Below, piece by piece: positions 25,531 to 34,099 of a stretch of DNA of 64,000 bases. How positions within the stretch are numbered: position 1 is the first letter of the stretch; each line of letters opens with the position of its first letter. A program made the position numbers and the translations under genes. The DNA is from Dyadobacter sp. Leaf189. Its GTDB lineage: Bacteria > Bacteroidota > Bacteroidia > Cytophagales > Spirosomataceae. The DNA is taken from contig NZ_LMPS01000001.1 of assembly GCF_001424405.1 (NCBI RefSeq), forward strand, positions 1,175,999 to 1,239,998. The letters run 5' to 3'. The notes below the pieces were generated by a model. The model was not told where the DNA came from and searched no databases. It worked only from the letters and a program-made list of their open reading frames with translations.

Positions 25531-25750
25531 GGCTATCGGCTTTCGGCAGTCAGCCGTCGGCTTTTTAGCGTTTAGTTAGGATGAAAGTTATTGTGGCTTT
25601 CGGCCGTTGGCTGTTAGTTCTTGGCCGTCGGCTTTCGGCAATTGGCTTTCAGCTTTTTTTAATTTTGAAAATTATAGCTTTCAGCATTAGTTTGAACTTC
25701 TTTAAGCGTATCCAATTTTGATAACAGCTAACAGCTAACAGCTGATAGCC
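25531..25750. repeat. Heptad-periodic repeat locus 1 (degenerate, inverted arrays)
   Basis: Five consecutive 7-mers (25531-25565: GGCTATC, GGCTTTC, GGCAGTC, AGCCGTC, GGCTTTT) and nine more (25595-25657, such as GGCTTTC, GGCCGTT, GGCTGTT) share the pattern RGCNNTY. After about 65 AT-rich bases an inverse array follows (25722-25749: three TAACAGC and TGATAGC). The two orientations can pair into a hairpin. It occupies the gap between the GH92 and aldo/keto reductase genes. Confidence 0.8.
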
Positions 25751-25754
25751 GAAG

Positions 25755-28037
25755 TCATTTCGTCAACGAAAACGGTGCTGCTTCCGGCTTGGTTCCCCAT
25801 GTTTTGGATGGTTTGCTGCCCATGTTGAACTGCACTGTGCCTCCTTTTTGAATGTCAGCATGTTCCAGATAAGTGTTTCCATAGCTTTTTCCATTAAGGT
25901 TAGCTGCCTGGATATAGATATTGGACCCGCTGTTTTCAGGTGCCTGTATCGTGAACTTCTTTCCATTCTCCATTGTCAGCGTAGCTTTTTTGAAAAGCGG
26001 CGAGCCGATTACGTATTGTGTTGTGCCAGGTGTTACCGGATAGAAACCAAGTGAAGAAAAAACGTACCAGGCAGAAGTTTGCCCATTATCCTCGTCTCCG
26101 CAGTATCCGTCGGGCGAAGGCTGGTACAACCTGCGCATTACCTGCCTCGACCAGTACTGAGCCTTATCCGGCGCGCCGGCATAGTTGTACAGGTAAATCA
26201 TGTGCTGGATCGGCTGGTTGCCGTGCGCATAGTTACCCATATTCATGATCTGCATCTCACGGATCTCGTGGATCGGGAATCCGTAGTAGCTGTCGTCGAA
26301 AATAGGAGGTAATGTGAAAACGGTATCGAGTTTCTGCACAAAAGCTTCACGTCCGCCCATTAGTCCGATCAGACCCTTCACATCCTGGAACACAGACCAG
26401 GTATAGTGAATGCTGTTTCCTTCGGTAAATGCATCGCCCCATTTGAATGGATTAAAAGGTTTCTGAAACTGACCGTCCTTGTTTTTGCCGCGCATCCATT
26501 TGGTTTCGGGATCAAACAGGTTACGGTAGTTCTGGCTTCTTTTCAGGTACAGATCTACCTCTTTCTGGGGTTTCTTCAATTCTTTTGCCAGCTGCGAAAT
26601 ACAGAAGTCAGCGTACGCATACTCCAATGTACGTGCCGCATTTTCATTCACTTTTACATCGTAGGGAACATAGCCCAGCTCGTTGTAATATTCATGTCCA
26701 AACCGGCCGACTGAACTTACCGGGCCTGCATTTTCAGTGTTTTTCAGGATCGCTTCATACAGCTTATTGATATCGTACCCACGGATTCCTTTCACGTAAG
26801 AATCGGTAATGAGCGAAGCTGAGTTGGATCCTATCATACAATCACGGTGACCAGGGCTGGCCCATTCAGGCAGGAAGCCGCTTTCGTCGTATGCATTGGC
26901 CAAACCTTCCATGATCTGTCCGTTCAGGGTTGGGTACATCAGCGTAAAGAATGGGAAAACCGCGCGGAATGTATCCCAGAAACCATTGTCCGTAAACATG
27001 TAACCCGGCCTTACCTCGCCATTGTACGGACTGTAATGCACTACTTTGTTGGCTTTATCCAGCTCGTAAAACTTCCTCGGAAATAAGAGTACCCGATAGA
27101 GGCAGGAGTAAAAAGTCCGGATCTCGTCTATATTGTCACCCTCCACCTGAATCCTGGAAAGTTCATCATTCCAGATTTTCTCGCCTTTGGCTTTTGTAAC
27201 GTCGAAGCTGTCATTTGCGAGCTCGCGTTGCAGGTTGAGCTCAGCCTGTTCGGGACTTATGAAAGACGAAGCTACTTTGAGGCCTACTTTTTCACCTCTT
27301 TTGGTTTTAAATCCGATTACTGCGCCTACGTGATTTGCTTTCAGCTCCAAAGTATCCTTCGCCAGCTGCTTGCCGCGGAAGGCAGAAGAAAATGTAAATG
27401 CTTTGTCAAAAACCAGAACAAAATAGTTTTTGAAATTGGCAGGAACACCGCCGCTGTTTTTGGTGGTATAACCAATGATTTTACGTTCGCCAGGGATGAT
27501 TTTTACATAAGATCCTCGGTCAAATGCATCAAGCAACACATAGGAACTATCCGATTCGGGGAATGTAAAACGGAACTGGGCAGCCCTTTCGGTCGGAGCA
27601 ATTTCAGTGGTGACGTCGTAATCAGCGAGGTACACTTTATAGTAATGCGGCTTGGCTGTCTCGGCCTTGTGAGAAAACCAGCTTGCGCGGCTCTCCTCGT
27701 CGATCTTCAATTTTCCGGTGATCGGCAGGATCGAAAATTGGCCGTAATCATTGATCCAGGGACTTGGCTGGTGCGTTTGCTTGAATCCCCTGATTTTCTC
27801 GGCATCGTACATATAGCTCCATCCGTCACCCATTTTGCCGGTCTGCGGCATCCAGAAGTTCATCCCCCAGGGAAGTGCAATAGCAGGGTAAGTGTTACCG
27901 GCCGACAAGCTGAATTTAGATTGGGTACCCATCAGCGGGTTTACATAGTCAACAGGCTTTGGCTTTTCAGCCGATTGTCCGAAGAGCACGGAGGCATTTA
28001 ACAGAAAAAGTAAAAGGTAATAGCAGTTTTTTTTCAT
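25755..28037 (-). CDS. GH92 family alpha-mannosidase-like glycosidase, secreted
   Basis: A 760-residue protein with a signal peptide (MKKNCYYLLLFLLNASVLFGQ). The N-terminal beta domain begins 'VDYVNPLMGTQ' and 'NTYPAIALPWGMNFWMP', and the (alpha/alpha)6 domain has 'DNGFWDTFRAVFPFF', 'GFLPEWASPGHRDCMIGSNSA', 'YAHGNQPIQHMIYLYNYAG' and 'DGYCGDEDNGQTSAWYVFSSLGFYPV', the GH92 signatures. These are calcium-dependent exo-mannosidases on fungal or host glycans. The stretch HGNQPIQH replaces the commoner EGNEPSHH, so linkage specificity is uncertain. The start is set at the signal peptide Met (28035-28037). Confidence 0.9.
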   Translation of the reverse strand: MKKNCYYLLLFLLNASVLFGQSAEKPKPVDYVNPLMGTQSKFSLSAGNTYPAIALPWGMNFWMPQTGKMGDGWSYMYDAEKIRGFKQTHQPSPWINDYGQFSILPITGKLKIDEESRASWFSHKAETAKPHYYKVYLADYDVTTEIAPTERAAQFRFTFPESDSSYVLLDAFDRGSYVKIIPGERKIIGYTTKNSGGVPANFKNYFVLVFDKAFTFSSAFRGKQLAKDTLELKANHVGAVIGFKTKRGEKVGLKVASSFISPEQAELNLQRELANDSFDVTKAKGEKIWNDELSRIQVEGDNIDEIRTFYSCLYRVLLFPRKFYELDKANKVVHYSPYNGEVRPGYMFTDNGFWDTFRAVFPFFTLMYPTLNGQIMEGLANAYDESGFLPEWASPGHRDCMIGSNSASLITDSYVKGIRGYDINKLYEAILKNTENAGPVSSVGRFGHEYYNELGYVPYDVKVNENAARTLEYAYADFCISQLAKELKKPQKEVDLYLKRSQNYRNLFDPETKWMRGKNKDGQFQKPFNPFKWGDAFTEGNSIHYTWSVFQDVKGLIGLMGGREAFVQKLDTVFTLPPIFDDSYYGFPIHEIREMQIMNMGNYAHGNQPIQHMIYLYNYAGAPDKAQYWSRQVMRRLYQPSPDGYCGDEDNGQTSAWYVFSSLGFYPVTPGTTQYVIGSPLFKKATLTMENGKKFTIQAPENSGSNIYIQAANLNGKSYGNTYLEHADIQKGGTVQFNMGSKPSKTWGTKPEAAPFSLTK

Positions 28038-28286
28038 TGAGCTGATATAAAAGAATTCTTTGATGCGAAACCGTGACAAATGTAATGGAAGGGCGTCTAA
28101 GAAGAACAGAATCAATCAAGAATTGCAAATGACCGCAGTATGACATTTTGTACCGGCATAGTTCTTTTTGCATCCAGGCAAATGCATCAGGTTTGGCGCT
28201 AGTCGACTTTTGCCATTTTTATGCTGCTTTATTCCTTTAAACCAGCTTTTATACTGACATTATTATAACAATCGATACACATTAAA

Positions 28287-29681
28287 ATGACTGAACACTT
28301 AAATCGCCTGACTCCCAGCCAAATCGTTTTTGAGCTTGACCAGTACATAATCGGACAAAATGACGCAAAGCGGAACGTTGCGATCGCATTGCGGAACAGG
28401 TGGAGAAGAATGAACAGCCCTGCAGATATTCAAAAGGAAATTATTCCGAATAACATATTAATGATCGGGGCCACCGGGGTAGGAAAGACAGAGATAGCAC
28501 GCCGGCTCGCGAAAATAGCAGATGCGCCCTTTGTGAAGGTAGAAGCTTCCAAGTTTACCGAAGTAGGTTACGTGGGCCGCGACGTGGAAAGTATGGTGCG
28601 CGACCTGGTGGAGCAGGCTGTTGGAATGGTACGGATGCAGAAGAAAGAGGAAGTGAAGATCAAAGCCGAACAGGCTGTTGAAGACATTATTCTTGATGCG
28701 CTTATTCCGCCGGTGCACGGCTCCGGCATACCCCGCGTACGCCCTGAAGGCGGCGCAGACGATATGCCGGAAGACGATGGCGAACTGAACCAGCGTACAC
28801 GTGAACGTTTCAGAGAAAAGATCAGGAACGGTGAGCTGGACAGCCGGAAAATCGAAATTGAGGTACAGCAAAATCAAATGCCGAATGTAGGTATGATCGG
28901 AGGTACTGTCGATGACGTGTCGATGATGAATATCCAGGAAATGATCGGTAATATGATGCCGCGCAGGGGTAAAAAGCGGAAGGTAACCGTAGAGGAAGCC
29001 CGTAAGCTGCTGCTCGATGAAGAAGCGTCCAAGCTGATTGATATGGACGAGGTGAAGCTGGAAGCGATCAAAAAAGCCGAGAATCTGGGTATTATCTTTA
29101 TAGATGAAATTGACAAAGTCGCTTCAAGCAGATCAAATGGTGGCGGTGGGCCGGATGTAAGCCGCGAAGGTGTGCAACGCGATTTGCTCCCCATCGTGGA
29201 AGGCAGTGCGGTGAATACAAAACATGGTGTTATCAATACAGACCATATTTTGTTTGTAGCAGCCGGTGCATTTCACGTTTCGAAACCTTCGGATCTGATC
29301 CCCGAGCTGCAAGGCCGGTTTCCGATACGCGTAGAGCTGAACAGTTTGACAGAATCAGATTTCTACCAGATCCTGAAAACGCCCAAGAATGCATTGACAA
29401 AGCAGTATGAGGCGATGATGGAATCGGAAGGAGTAGAGCTGATTTTTGAAGATGGCGCGCTGCGTGAAATGGCGAAGATTGCTTTTGAGGTGAACAGCGA
29501 AGTTGAAAACATCGGAGCAAGACGCCTGCAAACAGTAATGAGCCTGCTTTTGAATGATTTTATGTTCGATATCCCTGACGTGATCGGCGCAGACTCTCAA
29601 ATCACTGTTACCGCAGAAATGGTGAAAGAAAAGCTATCGCATTTAGTAAAAAACCGCGATCTGAGTCAGTATATTCTTTGA
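28287..29681 (+). CDS. hslU: HslU, ATPase subunit of the HslUV protease
   Basis: The 464-residue AAA+ unfoldase begins 'LTPSQIVFELDQYIIGQNDAKR', with Walker A GATGVGKTEIARRLAK (about 63-78), the pore loop in 'FTEVGYVGRDVESMVRDL', the I domain (about 110-230), Walker B 'IIFIDEIDKV' and 'GRFPIRVELNSLT'. It ends in RDLSQYIL, matching the HslU tail that docks into HslV. It unfolds proteins for the HslV peptidase in the cytoplasm. An acidic insertion ('GADDMPEDDGE') in the I domain makes it somewhat longer than the E. coli protein. hslV is not next to it, which is unusual compared with E. coli. Confidence 0.95.
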   Translation: MTEHLNRLTPSQIVFELDQYIIGQNDAKRNVAIALRNRWRRMNSPADIQKEIIPNNILMIGATGVGKTEIARRLAKIADAPFVKVEASKFTEVGYVGRDVESMVRDLVEQAVGMVRMQKKEEVKIKAEQAVEDIILDALIPPVHGSGIPRVRPEGGADDMPEDDGELNQRTRERFREKIRNGELDSRKIEIEVQQNQMPNVGMIGGTVDDVSMMNIQEMIGNMMPRRGKKRKVTVEEARKLLLDEEASKLIDMDEVKLEAIKKAENLGIIFIDEIDKVASSRSNGGGGPDVSREGVQRDLLPIVEGSAVNTKHGVINTDHILFVAAGAFHVSKPSDLIPELQGRFPIRVELNSLTESDFYQILKTPKNALTKQYEAMMESEGVELIFEDGALREMAKIAFEVNSEVENIGARRLQTVMSLLLNDFMFDIPDVIGADSQITVTAEMVKEKLSHLVKNRDLSQYIL

Positions 29682-29817
29682 GAAGGAGAATGGAGGAAGG
29701 GGCGACTTTGTCAGTCTGAGTGGAGTCGAAGACATCTTGCACCGTGTCTTCGACTGCGCTCAGACTGACAAGCGCTTTCCTTCCTCCATCCTCCCTTTTC
29801 TCCTTCCTCCTTCTTTC
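29682..29817. repeat. Composite inverted repeat: purine/pyrimidine arms around a dispersed palindrome
   Basis: The inner palindrome (29708-29734 with 29745-29772) has arms like GTCAGTCTGAG..GAGTCGAAGACA. It shares the core CTGAGYGSAGTCGAAG with the repeat at 35744-35812. Outside it lie a purine-rich arm (29682-29700, GGAGAATGGAGGAAGG) and a pyrimidine-rich arm (29778-29817, CTTCCTCCATCCTCCC). The whole can fold as one long hairpin between the convergent hslU and esterase genes and could act as a terminator. Confidence 0.75.
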
Positions 29818-30912
29818 TTACTCTCCAAAAAAAAGCCACTTCAATGCGATTGGGAATTCTTTGCTCCAGTGTTTTTCGCTGTGATCTGCTTTGAGATTGG
29901 TGCTGGTTTTTATCTGTACCCGATCGTAGCCAAATCGCTGATTTTCCAGAGCTTCTGTTAACTTATTGAAGTTCGGGATCATGTTGGAGCCTTCTTTTCC
30001 ACCTGCGTATAGGTAAATGCGTGTGGCAAAAGGCTCGAAAAAGTGGATTACGTCAAAATAGATGCGCTGGGAAATCCATAAGGATGGTGAAAATGCCATA
30101 ATTCTCCCAAAAAACTGCGGAAACATCAATGCAGCATAAATACTCAGCAAGCCACCTACCGAACTCCCGCCGATGCCTGTATTAAGCCGGTCGGGCTTGG
30201 TACGGTACTTCTCGTCGATGTGCGGTTTCAATGTTTCAGTGATAAACCTGATAAATAGCTCGCCTTGTCCCTTCCCGAGTTTCGGATTGGTATAAGGTGA
30301 AAATTCCATGATACGGTCTACATTGCCGTGGTCGATCGCCACTATAATAACGCCGGCTTTATCTTCCCCGGCCAGTTTGGTCAAGCTCTTATCGATACTC
30401 CAGTTGCCATATTCTGACCCTTCGGCAAACAGGTTTTGCCCGTCTGTCATATACAAAACCGGAAATGATAGATCGGGGCGGTCGTAATAATCGTGAGGGA
30501 GCAGGATCTGTACCCGGCGCGTTTTGCCGAGCTGAGGAATTTCAAATGCTTCGGAAACAAGCTCAACAATGGGAGATATATCGGTTTTTTTCAAAACGTC
30601 AGTTTGCCAGCGCAGTACTGTATCCTGTATTAAGGTATCTTTTTCCGTAATCACCCGGTTTCCGTAGGGATTGCCAAAGCGATCAAGTTCAACCTGGTCC
30701 CAACCTCCGCGGGTGTATTTGTATTCAACCGGGAAAATCAACTCCGCGTCTTCGGGAAACTGAAAGGTATATTTACCCGGCGACACCAGCGTCATTCTGT
30801 ATTCTTCGAGGTCCGGCAGCCATTTGCAAAAGTTACCGGTAATGTAAACGGGACGCTTGTCAACAGGTGTGGTACTTAATTCGATAGTCAGGGTATCAAC
30901 TAATACTTGCAT
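29818..30912 (-). CDS. Esterase family alpha/beta hydrolase with N-terminal starch-binding-like domain
   Basis: A 363-residue protein in two parts. Residues 1-100 ('VYITGNFCKWLPDLEEYRM', 'FPVEYKYTRGGWDQVE') look like a CBM20/CBM48-type beta sandwich. Residues about 120-363 are an EstD/enterochelin-esterase-like hydrolase with 'FPVLYMTDGQNLF', the nucleophile elbow GGSSVGG, and a late His in 'KADHSEKHWSKEF'. It likely cleaves carboxyl esters. No signal peptide is seen. I chose the ATG at 30910-30912 because the longer frame adds no conserved residues. It lies 42 bases after folA on the same strand. Confidence 0.8.
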   Translation of the reverse strand: MQVLVDTLTIELSTTPVDKRPVYITGNFCKWLPDLEEYRMTLVSPGKYTFQFPEDAELIFPVEYKYTRGGWDQVELDRFGNPYGNRVITEKDTLIQDTVLRWQTDVLKKTDISPIVELVSEAFEIPQLGKTRRVQILLPHDYYDRPDLSFPVLYMTDGQNLFAEGSEYGNWSIDKSLTKLAGEDKAGVIIVAIDHGNVDRIMEFSPYTNPKLGKGQGELFIRFITETLKPHIDEKYRTKPDRLNTGIGGSSVGGLLSIYAALMFPQFFGRIMAFSPSLWISQRIYFDVIHFFEPFATRIYLYAGGKEGSNMIPNFNKLTEALENQRFGYDRVQIKTSTNLKADHSEKHWSKEFPIALKWLFFGE

Positions 30913-30954
30913 TTTTATAGAGTCACATGGGTTACGTGACAGCAAAAATACTTA

Positions 30955-31452
30955 TTAATCAGGTCTCTTTGAATAATTAACGAATTCAAATTTAAATGCG
31001 TGCTTATCGTCGTGCTCGTGCACAGTACGTTCTGTTTCGATCCAGGCGGAAGGATCGTTAACATGAAAATGGGTGTCGCCTTCGATCTCCGTATGCACTT
31101 CGGTTACATACAAGCGGTCGGCAATGGATTGCGCCTGCTTGTACAATTCACCTCCGCCGATGATGAATGCTTCCTCGTTTTCGATTTGCCGCGCAGCTTC
31201 GAGTGCTTCATCCAGGGAGTGGACTACCATAATGCCGTCGGAAGCGAAATCTGCATTGCGGGTCACAACTATGGACGTGCGCCCGGGGAGCGGTTTACCG
31301 ATCGATTCGAATGTTTTTCGTCCCATGATCATCGGGTGACCCAGGGTCAACTGTTTGAACCTTTTCAAATCATCGGGCAACCGCCACAACAACTGATTAT
31401 CTTTTCCAATAACGCCGTTATCGGCTACTGCAACTACGATCCCTATTTTCAT
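30955..31452 (-). CDS. folA: Dihydrofolate reductase
   Basis: A 165-residue enzyme that reduces dihydrofolate to tetrahydrofolate with NADPH. Visible motifs are 'IGIVVAVADNGVIGKDNQLLWRLPDDLKRFK' (active-site acid in LPDD), 'HPMIMGRKTFESIGKPLPGR' (NADPH binding), 'VVTRNADF' and 'AFIIGGGELYKQA'. Length is normal. It is separated from fmt, another folate-dependent gene on the same strand, by the RAYT gene and its hairpin arrays. Confidence 0.95.
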   Translation of the reverse strand: MKIGIVVAVADNGVIGKDNQLLWRLPDDLKRFKQLTLGHPMIMGRKTFESIGKPLPGRTSIVVTRNADFASDGIMVVHSLDEALEAARQIENEEAFIIGGGELYKQAQSIADRLYVTEVHTEIEGDTHFHVNDPSAWIETERTVHEHDDKHAFKFEFVNYSKRPD

Positions 31453-31454
31453 CT

Positions 31455-31720
31455 ACCAATGTTTTATCGCTCTGCGATTTTTTGTTTGTACCATCTTTTA
31501 TCGCTGCGCGATTTGTTTTCTTTGACACCTTTTAGGTGTTTTATTGCTAGGCGATTTTTTGTTTGTGCCTTCTTTTATTGCTGCGCGATTTTGTTTTCTT
31601 TGATACCCTTTAGGTATTTTATTGCTACGCAGTTTTTGTTTGTACAACACTTTTTAGGTGTTTTTTGCGCTACGCAATCTTTGTTTGTGCCTTCTTCTAT
31701 TGCTAGGCGACCTTTCTTCT
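31455..31720. repeat. Regular array of seven REP-like hairpins (left array)
   Basis: Seven short palindromes of the type ATYGC-NNN-GCGAT start at 31466, 31500, 31543, 31577, 31621, 31665 and 31699. Spacings are 34, 43, 34, 44, 44 and 34 bases. The longer units carry an extra mini-hairpin (ACACCT-TTT-AGGTGT at 31525-31539, ATACC/GGTAT at 31603-31617, AACAC/GTGTT at 31646-31662). Linkers are T-rich (GTTTGTGCCTTC type). The array fills the gap after folA and belongs with the nearby RAYT gene. Confidence 0.85.
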
Positions 31721-31754
31721 TAGCTTTCATCTTGCTTCCTGCCAGATGATCGAC

Positions 31755-31952
31755 GCAAATAAATCGCGTAGCGATGAAACCTCGGTAACAAGCAGGCTCT
31801 CGATCCCGCCACCAGTCGCGTAGCGACGCCACATCGGTAAAAGGTGTGCTGAGTCCCCTCAGTCGCGTAGCGACGCAACATCGGTAAAGATGTGCTGAGT
31901 CCCGGCAAGTCGCGTAGCGACGTAATATCGGTGGCACCTGTCGCTACGATGG
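31755..31952. repeat. Right REP-like array: four direct repeats with hairpin cores
   Basis: Cores RTCGC-GTA-GCGAY start at 31763, 31815, 31862 and 31909 (spacings 52, 47, 47) and are followed by 'ACATCGGTAA'-like sequence. The linkers of the last two share TGTGCTGAGTCCC. The core orientation (loop GTA) is opposite to the left array (loop TAC type). A half copy, TCGCTACGAT, runs over the RAYT stop codon. Confidence 0.85.
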
Positions 31953-32405
31953 TGCTTTGAAGATATATGCTTCGTTGTAGTCTACTTCAAACTTTTCCAG
32001 GATCGATTTGTATTCGTCGAGGAAGCCTACTTTGCGATGATGTTCTTTTTGTCTTTGAATATACCGGATTACATTGCTTACTGCCGATTTACTATATGAA
32101 AATACACCGTATCCTCCCTGCCACTCAAACCTTGAATCACAATATCCCCGGCTATTGATCCATTGTGAAGAATCAGCTTTGACATCCTGCATTAATGCTG
32201 CGATACTCTGTGTCATCTGAAGTCCGATCAGCATGTGCACGTGGTCGGAAGTTCCGTTAATCGCAAGCATCTTGTGCTTGTTCTTCTGGACTATGCCGGT
32301 GATGTACCTGTACAAATCATCTTCCCAATCGGGATCAATCAGTGCTGCGCGGTGCTTTGGCGTGAAAACGAAATGCAGGTGAACCTGGGAGTAAGTGTTG
32401 GCCAT
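31944..32405 (-). mobile_element. REP-associated tyrosine transposase (RAYT), IS200/IS605 TnpA-like
   Basis: A 153-residue Y1 transposase-family protein, starting 'MANTYSQVHLHFVFTPKHRAAL'. The HUH metal motif is in 'TSDHVHMLIGLQMTQS', and the likely nucleophile Tyr lies in 'VSNVIRYIQRQKEHHRK'. These enzymes nick single-stranded DNA at hairpins. No tnpB or left/right IS ends are seen. Instead the gene is bordered on its 3' side by two arrays of small hairpins, the arrangement of domesticated RAYT genes that mobilise or maintain REP sequences. It is intact and sits between fmt and folA on the same strand. Confidence 0.9.
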
Positions 32406-32446
32406 GATGATAGTGTTGTAGTGTGTAAATATTTCAACTAAGCTGC

Positions 32447-33367
32447 TCAGAGCCGGTAGCCTCTGAGGAAATCGCCGATTTGCATTTTCTTTTTTCCTTC
32501 CAGCTGTAAAACCTCAATCCCGATCCAGCCGTCACCTGTTTTGATATGAAGAAAAGATTTCTGGTCAGTCCTGAATTCGCCTGCTTCTCCCGGCTCGTCT
32601 GAATGGATCAGGGTCGTTTTGAAAATCTTGCAGGAGAGTCCGTTCAGGGTAGTCCAGGCGGCGGGGTAGGGTGATAAGCCTCTTACAAAATTGTGTATGG
32701 CAACGGAAGGATTGTTCCAGTCGATCTCGCAGGTTTCACGGAATATCTTTGGTGCCAGTCTGATATTTTCAGGTTCTTCCTGAGGCACCTGTGGGTAGTC
32801 GCCTGCTTCGATAGCTTTTACCGTTTTCACGACCAGCGCAGCTCCTTTTTCCATTAATCGATCATGCAAAGTTCCTGCATCATCTTCAGGAGAAATGGGC
32901 TCTTTGTCCTGGAAAATGATTTTACCCGTATCAATATCTTTTTCGATAAAGAAAGTCGTGACGCCTGTTTCAGTTTCCCCGTTGATCACCGCCCAGTTGA
33001 TCGGTGCGGCGCCGCGGTAATGCGGTAGCAGCGAGCTGTGCAAATTGAACGTTCCTTTTGGCGGCATATTCCAGACCACCTCGGGCAGCATCCTGAATGC
33101 GACCACCACCTGCAAGTCGGCATTGAATGCACGCAATTGTTCGAGAAATTCCGGGTTGCGAAGCTTTTCGGGCTGCAAAACAGGGATTCCCTGCTGCTCA
33201 GCGTAGATTTTGACCGGCGAAGCTGTCTGCTTCTGGCCACGGCCCGAGGGTTTGTCGGGCACAGTAACCACAGCTACAACATTAGAATTGCTTTCGACCA
33301 GACTTTGTAAACTTGGAACCGCGAAATCGGGCGTTCCCATGAAGATTATCCTTAGTGATGTTGACAT
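32447..33367 (-). CDS. fmt: Methionyl-tRNA formyltransferase
   Basis: The 306-residue enzyme formylates initiator Met-tRNA using 10-formyl-THF. Motifs are 'LRIIFMGTPDFAVPSL', 'VVTVPDKPSGRGQK' (tRNA-contact loop region), 'FNLHSSLLPHYRGAAPINWAVINGETETGVTTFFI' with the catalytic Asn/His/Asp set, and the C-terminal OB-like domain with 'VRGLSPYPAAWTTL'. Length is normal. I chose the ATG at 33365-33367; an upstream frame extension is not conserved. It is divergent from greA. Confidence 0.95.
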   Translation of the reverse strand: MSTSLRIIFMGTPDFAVPSLQSLVESNSNVVAVVTVPDKPSGRGQKQTASPVKIYAEQQGIPVLQPEKLRNPEFLEQLRAFNADLQVVVAFRMLPEVVWNMPPKGTFNLHSSLLPHYRGAAPINWAVINGETETGVTTFFIEKDIDTGKIIFQDKEPISPEDDAGTLHDRLMEKGAALVVKTVKAIEAGDYPQVPQEEPENIRLAPKIFRETCEIDWNNPSVAIHNFVRGLSPYPAAWTTLNGLSCKIFKTTLIHSDEPGEAGEFRTDQKSFLHIKTGDGWIGIEVLQLEGKKKMQIGDFLRGYRL

Positions 33368-33520
33368 AGAGACCTGCTGCTTTTGCAGAATTATGGTGTT
33401 ACCATTCACAAATATTGTTATTTTTGTCGTTCTTAAAAGCAAAATATGGTGTACTCCAAATCACATAGTAACCGAAAAGACGAGGTCTTCTAGCCTTTTT
33501 CTACGAGTGTAGTTACTCTT

Positions 33521-33552
33521 GTAGAGCGGTCTTAGAGCCGTTCTTTTTTTTT
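33521..33552 (+). terminator. Terminator-like hairpin in the greA leader
   Basis: A short stem GAGCGG/CCGTTC (one G-T pair) with an 8-base loop is followed by nine T residues. It lies 48 bases before the greA start with no + strand gene in front, so it could be an attenuator or a remnant. Confidence 0.35.
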
Positions 33553-33599
33553 ATCTGACAATTCAAAAATTTAATAAGACTTAAAACCAAAATAAGGTC

Positions 33600-34082
33600 A
33601 TGGCTAAAATTTCATACTATACGGAAGAAGGATTAACAAAGCTGAGGAATGAGCTGAATGATATGAAAACCAAAGGCCGCACGGCCATTGCTGCACAAAT
33701 CGCAGAGGCTCGTGACAAAGGAGATTTGAGTGAGAATGCTGAGTATGACGCAGCAAAGGATGCGCAGGGAATGCACGAAATGAAAATCGCCAAGCTGGAA
33801 GAAATCCTGTCTAATGCCCGGGTAATTGACGAATCTGCAATCGATAACTCCCAGGTTTCCGTTCTCTCCAAAGTGAAGATTAAAAACCGTAAGAATGGAA
33901 TGGAGGTAACATACACGCTGGTATCAGAAGAAGAAGCCGATCTGAAAGCAGGCAAGATCTCGGTAGGTTCCCCGATCGGAAAAGGATTGCTGGGCAAAAA
34001 GGTAGGCGAAACAACAGAGATCAAAGTTCCAGCCGGTTTAATGGAATTCGAAGTACTGGATATCAGCCGGTTTTTGGAGTAA
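33600..34082 (+). CDS. greA: Transcription elongation factor GreA
   Basis: The protein has 160 residues. The N-terminal coiled coil (about 1-78) includes '[19 protein letters not shown]' and the tip '[22 protein letters not shown]' with the acidic pair that reaches the RNA polymerase active site. The C-terminal FKBP-like domain has '[34 protein letters not shown]'-type sequence. It stimulates cleavage of backtracked RNA. A strong terminator follows its stop. Confidence 0.95.
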   Translation: [160 protein letters not shown]

Positions 34083-34099
34083 GCAGAATTGGTAAATGA

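Noticed and set aside
27228..28001. 257-codon open frame opposite the GH92 gene
   Set aside because: It is antisense to conserved GH92 blocks and has no domain of its own.
31763..31921. Direct repeats at 47-base spacing that resemble a small CRISPR array
   Set aside because: The repeats have only short hairpin cores, the linkers share sequence with each other, and no cas genes are present. They fit REP-like elements beside the RAYT better.
31575..31937. Open frame of 120 codons on the minus strand across the hairpin arrays
   Set aside because: Its translation is made of the array repeats (recurring 'VATRL' and 'RYAT' pieces) and has no domain-like sequence.
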